From positions 434,001 to 498,000 of the forward strand of contig NZ_JAUSYZ010000001.1 in assembly GCF_030817195.1 (NCBI RefSeq): 64,000 bases of DNA. Direction: 5' to 3'. The position numbers and the translations under genes were made by a program. This stretch comes from Arthrobacter globiformis. GTDB lineage: Bacteria > Actinomycetota > Actinomycetes > Actinomycetales > Micrococcaceae. Below, one piece after another: positions 52,270 to 59,867 of the stretch; position 1 is the first letter of the stretch; each line of letters begins with the position of its first letter. The notes beneath the pieces were generated by a model. The model made no database searches, was not told the DNA's origin, and was given only the letters and a program-made list of their open reading frames with translations.

Positions 52270-52800
52270 ATGACATCGCAGCGTCCGTTTTCAAACCTGC
52301 CGGACGTCCCCACGTTCGGGCTTACCAGCCGGTCCTTCGAGGACGGCGGGATCCTGCCGCCGCCGCAGCGCAGCGGCAGGATGCATGCCGGCGGCGCCGA
52401 CGAGTCCCCGCAACTGAGCTGGAGCGGCGCGCCGGACGGGACCAGGAGCTACGCCGTGACGGTGTTTGATCCGGACGCGCCGGGCGCCGACGGTTTCTGG
52501 CACTGGGCGGTCCTTAACATCCCGGCAGACACCACCTCCCTGGCAGAGGGCGCCGGGGCCGAGGGCGGCCCGCAGCTCCCGCCCGGCGCGACGCAGCTGA
52601 AGAACGACGCCGGCTTCCGCGGTTATGTGGGGGCGGCCCCGCCGCCGGGGCACGGCCGGCACCGTTACGTCGTCACCGTCTACGCACTGGACGTCGAGGA
52701 GCTGCCGGGCGGGGCAGGGGCGAAGCCCGCGGGGCTGGGTTCCGAACTGGCCCGTCACCTGCTGGGCACGGCAACCCTGACGGGTGTTTACCAGCGCTAA
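52270..52800 (+). CDS. YbhB/YbcL family (PEBP, Raf kinase inhibitor-like) protein
   Basis: Phosphatidylethanolamine-binding-protein fold of 176 residues. Family motifs: SPQLSWSGAPDGTRSYAVTVFDPDAPGADGFWHWAVLNIPADT and GYVGAAPPPGHGRHRYVVTVYALD. Function in bacteria is unclear. It lies nine bases after the kinase frame, so it is probably in the same transcript. A 28-base tandem duplication covers its stop codon. Confidence 0.9.
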   Translation: MTSQRPFSNLPDVPTFGLTSRSFEDGGILPPPQRSGRMHAGGADESPQLSWSGAPDGTRSYAVTVFDPDAPGADGFWHWAVLNIPADTTSLAEGAGAEGGPQLPPGATQLKNDAGFRGYVGAAPPPGHGRHRYVVTVYALDVEELPGGAGAKPAGLGSELARHLLGTATLTGVYQR

Positions 52801-52840
52801 GGCGCCGGCGGCTGTTTACCAGCGCTAAGGCGCCGGCGGC
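52785..52840. repeat. 28-base perfect tandem duplication across the PEBP stop codon
   Basis: The block 52785-52812 (starting TGTTTACCAGCGCTAAGG) is repeated exactly at 52813-52840. The first copy encodes the last codons and stop of the PEBP gene; the second is non-coding. Each copy contains the palindromes AGCGCT and GGCGCC. Confidence 0.95.
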
Positions 52841-52861
52841 AGGTGGCGCCGAATAGAACTA

Positions 52862-52909
52862 TTGACAGGACAAACTCCTGCTCCTATCCTCAGTTTATGG
52901 AGCGCTCCA
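52862..52909 (+). promoter_or_regulatory. Sigma-70-like promoter with LacI operator, upstream of sugar-binding protein
   Basis: TTGACA (52862-52867) and TATCCT (52885-52890) are 17 bases apart. The perfect palindrome TGGAGCGCTCCA (52898-52909) lies at the predicted transcription start. The same layout and sequence recur on the other strand at 57158-57203, including TATTGACAGGACAAA and GTTTATGGAGCGCTCCA. The operator form is typical of LacI regulators, and the LacI gene at 57224 is the likely binder. Confidence 0.8.
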
Positions 52910-53000
52910 ATTGCGCTCGGTCGCATCCCTCTTCTCCGGCCGGAAAGATGCAGTGGTGTGGTTCCCCCAGTCATCTGGACACGATCGAAGGAGATCACCA

Positions 53001-53996
53001 GTGAAGAAGTTTTTTTGGCGCCGCGCAGCGGTAGCCGCGGTCGCAATCCCGATGCTGGCTTTGACAGCATGCTCCAGCCAGGGCGGAAGGGCACCGGAAG
53101 CCGACAGCGGAGGCGGTGGGGGTCAAGCCGCCTCGACTCCGCGCATGAAGATTGCGCTGATCACGCACGCTCCGGCGGGCGACACCTTCTGGGACACCGT
53201 CCGGAAGGGCGCCGAGGAGGCCGCGGCCAAGGACAACGTGGAGCTCCTCTACACGAACGATCCCGAAGCCGGGCGGCAGGCGCAGCTGATCCAGCAGGCC
53301 GTGGACCAGAAGGTGGACGGAATCGCCGTCACCCTGGCCACGCCCGGCGCGCTGAAGGATTCCCTCAAGAAGGCCTCTGACGCCGGCATCCCCATCGTGA
53401 GCCTGAACGCCGGCGAGGACGTCTCCAAGCAGCTTGGGGCGTTTACGCACTTCGGTTCCAACGAGCAACTCGCCGGCCAGGCGGTGGGCGAGAAACTGGC
53501 GGCCGAGAACTTCAAGCACCCCATCTGCGTGATCCAGGCACAGGGGCACGTCGGGCTGGAAGCCCGCTGCGCCGGCGTGAAGTCCAAGGTTCCGGGAACC
53601 GAGATCCTGTACGTGAACGGCGCCGATATGACGTCGGTGGAATCAACCGCAACCGCCAAGCTGCAGGCAGCCAAGGACGCCGACGTCATCATTGGACTGG
53701 GTGCCCCGATCACGCTGACCCTCCTGAAGTCCGTGACCACCTCGGGCAGCTCGGCAAAGGTCGCCTCCTTTGACCTGAACAAGGAGCTCGCCCAGAAGAT
53801 CGCCGACGGCACCGTGCTGTTCACGGTGGACCAGCAGCCCTGGCTCCAGGGCTACGAGTCCGTGGACGCCCTGTGGCAGGTCAAACGTGGCGGCTTCAAG
53901 CTCGGCGGCGGGCAGCCCGTGCTCACCGGACCCACCATCGTCGACAAGTCCAACGCGGCGGACGTCGTGAAGTTCGCCGACCAGGGCATCCGCTAA
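53001..53996 (+). CDS. Sugar ABC transporter substrate-binding lipoprotein (Peripla_BP_4)
   Basis: Lipid-anchored sugar-binding protein of 331 residues. The signal peptide ends in LALTAC with Cys24. The ribose/xylose/inositol-type periplasmic fold follows (KIALITHAPAGDTFWDTVRKGAEEAAAKDNVELLY; LIQQAVDQKVDGIAVTLATPGALKDSLKKASDAGIPIVSLNAG; VDQQPWLQGYESVDALWQVKR). The GTG at 53001 has AAGGAG seven bases upstream. No ATPase or permease follows; a terminator comes 23 bases after the stop, so it must use transporter subunits coded elsewhere. It shares its operator with the dehydrogenase/isomerase operon. Confidence 0.92.
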   Translation: MKKFFWRRAAVAAVAIPMLALTACSSQGGRAPEADSGGGGGQAASTPRMKIALITHAPAGDTFWDTVRKGAEEAAAKDNVELLYTNDPEAGRQAQLIQQAVDQKVDGIAVTLATPGALKDSLKKASDAGIPIVSLNAGEDVSKQLGAFTHFGSNEQLAGQAVGEKLAAENFKHPICVIQAQGHVGLEARCAGVKSKVPGTEILYVNGADMTSVESTATAKLQAAKDADVIIGLGAPITLTLLKSVTTSGSSAKVASFDLNKELAQKIADGTVLFTVDQQPWLQGYESVDALWQVKRGGFKLGGGQPVLTGPTIVDKSNAADVVKFADQGIR

Positions 53997-54018
53997 CCGC
54001 CGCTGGTTCTGTCGAAAC

Positions 54019-54058
54019 CGCCGCTGGTTGAGGTTGTCGTAAACCTCAGCCAGCGGCG
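54019..54058 (+). terminator. Terminator after the sugar-binding protein
   Basis: CGCCGCTGGTTGAGGT (54019-54034) pairs with ACCTCAGCCAGCGGCG (54043-54058), 16 pairs with one G-T. The GCTGGTTGAG...GTCGAAACC wording resembles a repeated terminator-like sequence of many Micrococcales genomes (from memory). It stops transcription 23 bases after the binding-protein gene. Confidence 0.75.
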
Positions 54059-54061
54059 TCG

Positions 54062-54401
54062 GCCAATCAGCGGTCCGCGATAAGGCGCCACGGGGGAGCG
54101 GCGAGGTCCGCCACCGGTACGGGAACTGAGCCGGAACCGCTGCGGGGCCCCGGCCGCGGCCACGGCGCGCTTCTCCTGCAGCACCGGCCGCGACGCGGTG
54201 ACGATCTTCATGTCGGCACCGCCGAAATCAATGTACGGGCCAATGAGTCCGGGCTGGCCGGACGTGAGGGCCACTCGTACCAGGTCATTTCCGTGTAGTC
54301 GTAGTAGCGCCGGCCAGGACTGCCAGGTCGGCGAAAACCCTCTCCAAGCTCTGTCCAAGGGCCCGGGCCGTCGACTGCAGGACCTCGTCGATGGGTTTCA
54401 C
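54062..54401 (-). pseudogene. Decayed cache-domain sensor gene
   Basis: Read leftward from a GTG at 54401, the start MKPIDEVLQSTARALGQSLERVFADLAV is protein-like. It then jumps frame to RRYYDYTEMTWYEW and again to TSGQPGLIGPYIDFGGADMKIVTASRPVLQ, all fragments of a cache (PAS-like extracellular/cytosolic sensor) domain that in this genus often sits next to a GntR gene. Several indels and deletions have removed most of the protein. Confidence 0.6.
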
Positions 54402-54416
54402 CGCTGGTCCGCCAGG

Positions 54417-54800
54417 TCAGGTGAGGATGGCCAGGCGCTGGTTGATGATGAGGGCGCCTTCCCGTTCGAAGTGGGCGATTGCAGTGTTCTCAGCTGCGCC
54501 GGGGTCCCCCTGCTCGATGGCGTCCAGGAGTGCCTCGTGTTCCTCCACGGCGGTCGGCTGTCCGTCCAGCCACGCCTGGCCCCACGTCAGCGGGGACAGC
54601 TCAGCGTGGATTTGGATTAAAGGGCCGTAAGACGGCGGGACTGTGCCGCTGCCCCCAACCCGATATGCAGGCGGCATCCGCCTGGCGAAGCATGTGCGGC
54701 GCGCAGCTTGCAGCAAAGCGCTGCGCGAGCTTCCGGAAGCGCCGCACGTCCTGCTCGTCGGAGCGTTTGGACGCCAGCCGGGCTGCCCTGTGTCACAAAG
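54417..54800 (-). pseudogene. Remnant of a GntR/FCD regulator gene
   Basis: Two pieces in different frames match an FCD domain: AARLASKRSDEQDVRRFRKLAQRFAAS (about 54795-54715) and AELSPLTWGQAWLDG followed by VEEHEALLDAIEQGDPGAAENTAIAHFEREGALIINQRLAIL (to 54417). The helix-turn-helix and part of the ligand domain are missing. It was presumably the upstream partner of the decayed cache gene. Confidence 0.6.
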
Positions 54801-54847
54801 TCACACCTACGATACCTGCGGGCCGTATGACTCGGGCAACGACGGAA

Positions 54848-54872
54848 GCCTGCCGGCTGATTGCCGGCAGGC
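54848..54872 (-). terminator. Terminator after the dehydrogenase/isomerase operon
   Basis: GCCTGCCGGC (54848-54857) pairs perfectly with 54863-54872 around TGATT. On the minus strand it follows the isomerase stop by 33 bases; the trailing sequence TTCCGTCGTT is only moderately U-rich. Confidence 0.65.
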
Positions 54873-54905
54873 TCCCTGTCCGTGCTCGTATTGCAGGTCT
54901 GGCGG

Positions 54906-55922
54906 CTAGGGGCTGACCAGCGAGGCAGCCAGGGCCGCGTCTGCTTCCTTGAGAACCGTCGAGGCGACTTCCAGGCCCTCGATGCGGCCCAGTTCGACGT
55001 CTTCGTGTTCGATGTTGACGAGCATGTCGGGGTCCACTTCATGGAGGGCGCGCAGGAATTCGGTCCAGTAGGCGGTGTCGTGGCCTTTGCCGAGGGCGAC
55101 GAAGTCCCAGGCGGCGGGCTTGGGCCATTCGTTGGCCCACTCGTCGCCACCCAGGTTGGTCCGGTTCTCTTCCGGTGCCAGCCGGCGGAAGCGGTTGTCC
55201 AGGACGCCATAGATGGCGGCCGTGTCCTTGTTGACCCGCACGTCCTTGGCCGCGGCGTGGAAGACCAGGGGGCCGAGTTCGCGGACTACGGCCACCGGGT
55301 CCATCTGCTGCCAGAACAGGTGGGAGGCGTCGAGTTCGACGCCGACGTGGGTGGCGCCGGTCAGTTCGACGAGCCTGTAGACATCGGCGGGGTTGAAGAC
55401 GAGGTTCTGCGGGTGCAGTTCCAGGGCGACCTTGACGTCGAGGTCGGCGGCGAGCCGGTCGGTTGCCTTCCAGAACTCGGCGGCGACGCCCCACTGGTAG
55501 TCCAGGACGTCCAGTGCTGCGGAGTTCCAGGCGTTGACGATCCAGTTCGGCACGGTGGCGCCGGGTTCCCCGCCGGGGAGGCCGGACATGGTGACCACGC
55601 GGTTCTGGCCGAGCCTGTGGGCCAGGCGGATGGAGCGGCGGATGTCCTCGGCGTGCTTGTCACCGATCGCGCGGTTGGGGTGCAGTGGGTTGCCGTTGCA
55701 GTTCAGCCCGGCGATGGAGACGCCGGTGCCCTCGAAGATCGCCAGGTAGTCATCGCGGGCGGCGTCGCTCTCGAGGATGTCGTCGAAGGTGGGGACGTGG
55801 ACGGCGGGCAGGAATCCGCCGGAGTTGATTTCGATGCCGGTGAGGCCCAGGTCGGCGACGACCTTCAGGGCCTCGGGAAGCGGGCGGTCGTGCAGGATCG
55901 CGTTGTAGACGCCGAGCTTCAT
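54906..55922 (-). CDS. Sugar phosphate isomerase/epimerase (xylose isomerase-like TIM barrel, IolE/IolI type)
   Basis: AP-endonuclease-2-type TIM barrel of 338 residues. Metal and substrate residues sit in the usual places: VADLGLTGIEINSGGF, ALELHPQNLVFN, VGVELDASHLFWQQMDP, VFHAAAKDVRVN and MLVNIEHEDVELGRIEGLE. Members isomerise or dehydrate keto-inositols and sugar derivatives. Its ATG overlaps the stop of the upstream dehydrogenase gene (ATGA), so the two enzymes are translationally coupled. Confidence 0.9.
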   Translation of the reverse strand: MKLGVYNAILHDRPLPEALKVVADLGLTGIEINSGGFLPAVHVPTFDDILESDAARDDYLAIFEGTGVSIAGLNCNGNPLHPNRAIGDKHAEDIRRSIRLAHRLGQNRVVTMSGLPGGEPGATVPNWIVNAWNSAALDVLDYQWGVAAEFWKATDRLAADLDVKVALELHPQNLVFNPADVYRLVELTGATHVGVELDASHLFWQQMDPVAVVRELGPLVFHAAAKDVRVNKDTAAIYGVLDNRFRRLAPEENRTNLGGDEWANEWPKPAAWDFVALGKGHDTAYWTEFLRALHEVDPDMLVNIEHEDVELGRIEGLEVASTVLKEADAALAASLVSP

Positions 55923-57097
55923 AGTGTGATCTTCTTTCCGTTGTTCAGGGCTGATTCGGTGACCGCGGCGAGCAGTTCCATGTTGCGGACGCCTTCGTCG
56001 AAGGTGGCACAGCGCGGCAGGGATTCCGCTTCGCTGAGGCCGGCGACCTCTTCGAGGAACGCACGGGACTGGTAGGCGAACGCGTCGTTCTGGCCGAAGC
56101 CGACTTCAGGGGCGTCCATGGCCAGGCCGCCGGCGATGTAGGGGTGGCCCGGGCCGAGGATGACCTGGCGGTAGCCGTTTTCGTGGCCGGAGCCGTCGTT
56201 GAGGAACAGCTGGACCTCGCCGGGGCGGCGCTGGTCGAACTTGGCGGAGCCGTTCTCGCAGAAGACCTCAAAGTTGAGGCTGTTGGCATGTCCGGCTGCG
56301 ACGCGGGAGACTTCGAAGCTGCCGGCGCCGTTTTCGAACTCGGCGGAGAAGGCTGCGTAGTCGTCGTTCTCCACCGCCTCAAAGGTGTCGCTGACGGCGG
56401 CGTGGTCATGTCCGATGACGGCGCCCAGGGGCAAGGGCCGCTTGTCGATGGCCGTGCTGAGGCGGCCACCGCTGACGGACTTGATGTCGCCACAGAGGAA
56501 TTCGGAGACATAGGCCAGGTGGCTTCCGACGTCGGCCAGCGCCCCTGAGCCGGGGCCGCCCTTGTAGCGCCAGCTCATCGGGGCCTCCGGACTGAAGCCG
56601 TAGTCAGTCCAGTAGCGGCCGCTGAAGTGCAGCACCCTGCCCAGGGTCCCGTTCCGGATGAGGTCGCGGATGTAGGCGATGCCCGGCGTGCGGCGGAAGG
56701 TGAATCCGATGCGGGCGATTGAGGAGGCGCTGCGGGCGGCGTCGGCCATGGCCCGCGCGTCTTCCAGGGTGTCGCTCAGCGGCTTCTCGCACAGCACGTG
56801 CTTGCCGGCGGCGAGGAGGCCCTCCACCACTTCCCGGTGCAGTGAGTTGGCGATGACAACACTGACGACGTCGATGTCATCGGCCTCGGCGATGGCCTGC
56901 CATGAGGTGTCGTTGCGCTCGTAACCGAAGCGCCGAGCGGCGAGGGAGCCGAACTCCGGATTCACGTCTCCGATGGAGACCAGCCGGATGGGCGGCAGGA
57001 CGGGGTTGTACAGGGCGGACGCGGTGCGGAAGGCGGCGGCGTGAGCCTTGCCTGCCATGCCCGCCCCGATGACGGCTACGCCGAGATCTTTGGGCAT
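55919..57097 (-). CDS. Gfo/Idh/MocA family NAD(P)-dependent oxidoreductase
   Basis: Sugar-type dehydrogenase of 392 residues. The Rossmann motif GVAVIGAGMAGKAHAAAF opens the protein, and VLCEKPLSDTLEDARAMADAA holds the conserved catalytic Lys of EKP. The second domain has RYKGGPGSGALADVGSHLAYVSEFL. It likely oxidises an inositol or sugar before the coupled isomerase acts. It is the first gene of a two-gene leftward operon driven by the promoter/operator at 57158-57203. Confidence 0.92.
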   Translation of the reverse strand: MPKDLGVAVIGAGMAGKAHAAAFRTASALYNPVLPPIRLVSIGDVNPEFGSLAARRFGYERNDTSWQAIAEADDIDVVSVVIANSLHREVVEGLLAAGKHVLCEKPLSDTLEDARAMADAARSASSIARIGFTFRRTPGIAYIRDLIRNGTLGRVLHFSGRYWTDYGFSPEAPMSWRYKGGPGSGALADVGSHLAYVSEFLCGDIKSVSGGRLSTAIDKRPLPLGAVIGHDHAAVSDTFEAVENDDYAAFSAEFENGAGSFEVSRVAAGHANSLNFEVFCENGSAKFDQRRPGEVQLFLNDGSGHENGYRQVILGPGHPYIAGGLAMDAPEVGFGQNDAFAYQSRAFLEEVAGLSEAESLPRCATFDEGVRNMELLAAVTESALNNGKKITL

Positions 57098-57157
57098 TGA
57101 TTTTCTCCTTTGAAACGGGCTTTGCGGGACTCAGCCGCTGTGACGTGCGACGCGAAA

Positions 57158-57203
57158 TGGAGCGCTCCATAAACACGATAGGGGTGTGACTTTGTCCTGT
57201 CAA
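57158..57203 (-). promoter_or_regulatory. Sigma-70-like promoter with LacI operator for the dehydrogenase/isomerase operon
   Basis: On the minus strand TTGACA (57203-57198) and TATCGT (57180-57175) are 17 bases apart, and the palindrome TGGAGCGCTCCA (57158-57169, extended to ATGGAGCGCTCCAT) follows at the predicted start. The same arrangement precedes the sugar-binding protein gene. The divergent LacI gene starts only about 20 bases beyond the -35 box, so binding may also affect its own expression. Confidence 0.82.
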
Positions 57204-57223
57204 TATCCCAAAACGGTCCGCCG

Positions 57224-58246
57224 ATGGGTGACAATTGCAGAGTGACCCAGGAGACCGGCAAACGCCCGAACATTTACGACGTTGCCTCCGCGGCCGGGGT
57301 ATCGAAATCCCTGGTCTCGTTGGTCCTGCGCGGTGCGCCCGGCGTGTCAGCTGCGCGCCGCGCCGCCGTCGAGGAAGCTATCGAACGGCTGAACTACCGC
57401 CCCAGCCGGGCGGCAGCGACTCTTGCGGGAAACCGGTCCCGGACCATCGGCGTCGTACTGGACGACTACCGGAACCTCTGGTTCGTCGGCCTGCTGGGCG
57501 GGCTCCACGATGAACTCGCGCCCCTCGGCTTCCGGGTGGCTGTCGCCGACCCGTCGTTCAACGCCCACTTGGACCGGACGCCGGTGGACGGCCTCATGTC
57601 TTTGCGCGTTGACGGCATCGTGATCGCGACCGAGCCCACGGAGGAGATGTTCGCCGCACTTGACGTTCCCGCAGTGGTGGCGGGCAACCGCGACGTCGTT
57701 GTCCCGGGCGCGGACATTGTGGCCAATGATGACGAGGCAGGCGGCCGCCTGGCCACCGAGCACCTGATCGGACTGGGGCACAGGGAAATCGGGCATGTGA
57801 CCGGCGGGGGCGGCGCCGCCCGTCTTCGGGCGCAGGGGTTTGAGGCCGCGATGCGCGGACACGGGCTGGCGCCGGACATCGCGCAGGGCCACGGCCTGAC
57901 GATGGAGCCGGACGGCTACGAGGGCGCGCTGAAGCTGCTGGATCGAAACCCGGCGCTTACTGCGATTTTTGCCGCCAACGACGTGATGGCGATGGGTGTG
58001 GCGGCGGCGGCGCGGGACCGGGGGCGGCGGATTCCGGAGGACCTGTCCCTGATCGGCTACGACAATTCGCCGCTCGCGTCGGCGAACCTGCTGCGCCTGA
58101 CCACCATCGACGGCCGCAACGGCGAGGTGGGTGCAGGGGCTGCGAAGGCCCTGCTGGACCGCATGAAGGACCCGGAACTGCCCGTCCGGACGAAGCTCGT
58201 GGACCCGGAACTGGTGGTCAGGGGCTCGACGGCGTCCCCCGCCTGA
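57224..58246 (+). CDS. LacI family transcriptional regulator
   Basis: Repressor of 340 residues: N-terminal helix-turn-helix NIYDVASAAGVSKSLVSLVLRGAPGVSAARRAAVEEAIERLNYRPSRAA, then a complete Peripla_BP_3-type effector domain (TIGVVLDDYRNLWFVGLL; GNRDVVVPGADIVANDDEAGGRLATEHLIGLGH; AIFAANDVMAMGVAAAARDRG). The start is ATG 57224 or GTG 57242. Its position next to one copy of TGGAGCGCTCCA makes it the likely regulator of the dehydrogenase/isomerase operon and the sugar-binding protein. Confidence 0.92.
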   Translation: MGDNCRVTQETGKRPNIYDVASAAGVSKSLVSLVLRGAPGVSAARRAAVEEAIERLNYRPSRAAATLAGNRSRTIGVVLDDYRNLWFVGLLGGLHDELAPLGFRVAVADPSFNAHLDRTPVDGLMSLRVDGIVIATEPTEEMFAALDVPAVVAGNRDVVVPGADIVANDDEAGGRLATEHLIGLGHREIGHVTGGGGAARLRAQGFEAAMRGHGLAPDIAQGHGLTMEPDGYEGALKLLDRNPALTAIFAANDVMAMGVAAAARDRGRRIPEDLSLIGYDNSPLASANLLRLTTIDGRNGEVGAGAAKALLDRMKDPELPVRTKLVDPELVVRGSTASPA

Positions 58247-58258
58247 AACGCTCAGGCG
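58240..58258. terminator. Short terminator between convergent LacI and ABM genes
   Basis: CGCCTGA (58240-58246) pairs with TCAGGCG (58252-58258), and CCCC/GGGG extend the stem with a one-base bulge. The first arm contains the LacI stop codon. Confidence 0.55.
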
Positions 58259-58281
58259 AGGGGCCGCCGTCGTTCGTCAAA

Positions 58282-58593
58282 TCAGAGCGCGCCCTGCGCG
58301 CTGGTGCCCGCAGGGATCGCGGCCAGCCGGGTCACTTCCACCGGTTCCTCAAGGAGTCCCTCTAGCGAGGCGTTCAGGCGCTTGACGGCGTCGCCGGCGC
58401 CGTGGGCGTCGAGGAGTTCGGCGCTTTCCCACTTTTCGATCATGACAATCTGGCCGTTCGGGGCTTCGTGGATGGCGTACAGGATGCAGCCCGGCTCCTC
58501 GTGCACCTCCGCGATGGCGGGGGAGAGGGCGGCGACGACGTCAGCGAAGGCACCTTCCTTGGGCGTGAACATGGCGGTGACAACTACGGTCAT
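58282..58593 (-). CDS. ABM-type small monooxygenase (putative quinol monooxygenase)
   Basis: Ferredoxin-like-fold protein of 103 residues: VVTAMFTPKEGAFADVVAALSPAIAEVHEEPGCILYAIHEAPNGQIVMIEKWESAELLDAH pattern (stated in part) of the antibiotic biosynthesis monooxygenase family. Members act without cofactor on quinols or serve as small auxiliary proteins in sugar catabolic operons. It lies 15 bases after the LacI gene on the same strand, so it is made with that regulator. Confidence 0.87.
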   Translation of the reverse strand: MTVVVTAMFTPKEGAFADVVAALSPAIAEVHEEPGCILYAIHEAPNGQIVMIEKWESAELLDAHGAGDAVKRLNASLEGLLEEPVEVTRLAAIPAGTSAQGAL

Positions 58594-58608
58594 GGGTTTT
58601 CCTTTTCA

Positions 58609-59661
58609 TTATCTGGTTGCGGACTTGCTGGTGACGGTGCGGACAGGGGCCGCGCAGCTGCTGCGCGGCACGAAATCGGCCTGCACTTCGATGGTTCTGG
58701 CGCCGGCGGGAAGCCGGCCCTGCATCCGTCCGAGGACGAGCTCGAGGGAATGCACCGCAAGCATGCCGATCGGCTGCCGGATCACGCTGAGCGGGGGGCT
58801 TGTCAGTTCGGTCCAAGGGTTGTCGTCAAAGACGATCACTGAGAGGTCGCCTGGTATCCGCACACCCATCTGGACGAGGCGCCGGACTGAGCTTTGCACC
58901 TGGGCGGTGTTGGCGACGATCAGTCCCGTGGGGGGCTCCGGGAGAGCCAGGAGGGACCCGACGGCGTCGCCCCCGCCATCTCCGCGGAAGGGGACGTCCC
59001 GGACCAGCGTGGGGTCGAGGCTTATCGAAGCGCTTTCGAGGGCGGACCGGTAGCCGCCGATCCGCGAACGCCCCGTGGAGGTGCTTGCGGGGCCGGTGAT
59101 CAGCCCGATCCGCTCGTGGCCGAGCGCGATGAGGTGGTCGGTGGCGCGCCAGGCAGAGTCGGAGTTTTCGATGCTGACGACGTCGACGTCGCTGAGTTCC
59201 GCAATGGCGCGGTCAACGAAAACCACGTTGACCCCGAGGTCCCGCAGGCGGTCCCATTTCTCGACGTTTCCGCCCGTTGGGGTGGCGATGACGCCACCCA
59301 CCGAGCGGTCAAGGAGCGTGTCCAGGGATTCGGCCTCAAGGTGCGGGTCCTCCTGGGTGGTCATGACCACCACCTGCACGCCGTGGCTGCGGGCCTCCCA
59401 CACCACGCGGTCCGCCAGTTGGGCGAAAAACGGGTTGGCAAGGTCCGTGACCACCAGGCCGACGGTGAGGGCGTGGCCGGCGCTGAGCTCACGCGCCGCG
59501 GCGCGGGGGGGACGGTATCCGAGTTCGCTGATGACGTTCAGCACCTGTTCCCGCTTGGCCGGCGCGACAGGGCCGGAGTCCGGGTTCAGCACCCGCGACA
59601 CCACGGATACCGAGACCCCCGCCGCTGCCGCCACGTCGCGGATAGTGGGCGCCTTCTTCAA
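58609..59661 (-). CDS. LacI family transcriptional regulator of the TRAP cluster
   Basis: Repressor of 350 residues: PTIRDVAAAAGVSVSVVSRVLNPDSGPV helix-turn-helix, hinge GYRPPRAAARELSAGHA, and a full effector domain (TVGLVVTDLANPFFAQLADRVV; ATDHLIALGHERIGLITGPAST; VIVFDDNPWTELTSPPLSVIRQP). The chosen start is TTG 59661, with a perfect AAGGAGG seven bases upstream. A longer in-frame reading from 59706 would overlap the divergent promoter. The palindrome at 59731-59746 is its likely binding site. Confidence 0.9.
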   Translation of the reverse strand: MKKAPTIRDVAAAAGVSVSVVSRVLNPDSGPVAPAKREQVLNVISELGYRPPRAAARELSAGHALTVGLVVTDLANPFFAQLADRVVWEARSHGVQVVVMTTQEDPHLEAESLDTLLDRSVGGVIATPTGGNVEKWDRLRDLGVNVVFVDRAIAELSDVDVVSIENSDSAWRATDHLIALGHERIGLITGPASTSTGRSRIGGYRSALESASISLDPTLVRDVPFRGDGGGDAVGSLLALPEPPTGLIVANTAQVQSSVRRLVQMGVRIPGDLSVIVFDDNPWTELTSPPLSVIRQPIGMLAVHSLELVLGRMQGRLPAGARTIEVQADFVPRSSCAAPVRTVTSKSATR

Positions 59662-59699
59662 TGCTCCTCCTTGCGGCCGGTGGGGTTCACCGACATCTG

Positions 59700-59746
59700 T
59701 TGACACAGCTTAACACTGACTGGTACAAAAGTGGAACCGGTTCCAC
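59700..59746 (+). promoter_or_regulatory. Promoter and LacI operator of the DRL/TRAP operon
   Basis: TTGACA (59700-59705) is followed after 18 bases by TACAAA (59724-59729), then the perfect 16-base palindrome GTGGAACCGGTTCCAC (59731-59746) at the expected transcription start. The form is that of a LacI operator, distinct from TGGAGCGCTCCA of the neighbouring regulon. Binding by the divergent LacI would repress the catabolic operon. Confidence 0.78.
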
Positions 59747-59867
59747 TCCGGTACTCCAGATCACCGCATCTGCTAACGCAGATCACAAACAGTGCGACGA
59801 AGAGGTTGCTCTACCGCAAGGTGGACGGCCATCTCTCTTCGGTCAGACATCAATCAGAGAGATTCCC

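Noticed and set aside
54417..54716. Intact small GntR-type gene of 99 codons
   Set aside because: It contains only the end of an FCD domain, joined to an out-of-frame start; better read as a remnant.
59662..59706. Longer N-terminus of the TRAP-cluster LacI starting at 59706
   Set aside because: It would run into the divergent -35 box; the TTG at 59661 has a perfect AAGGAGG.
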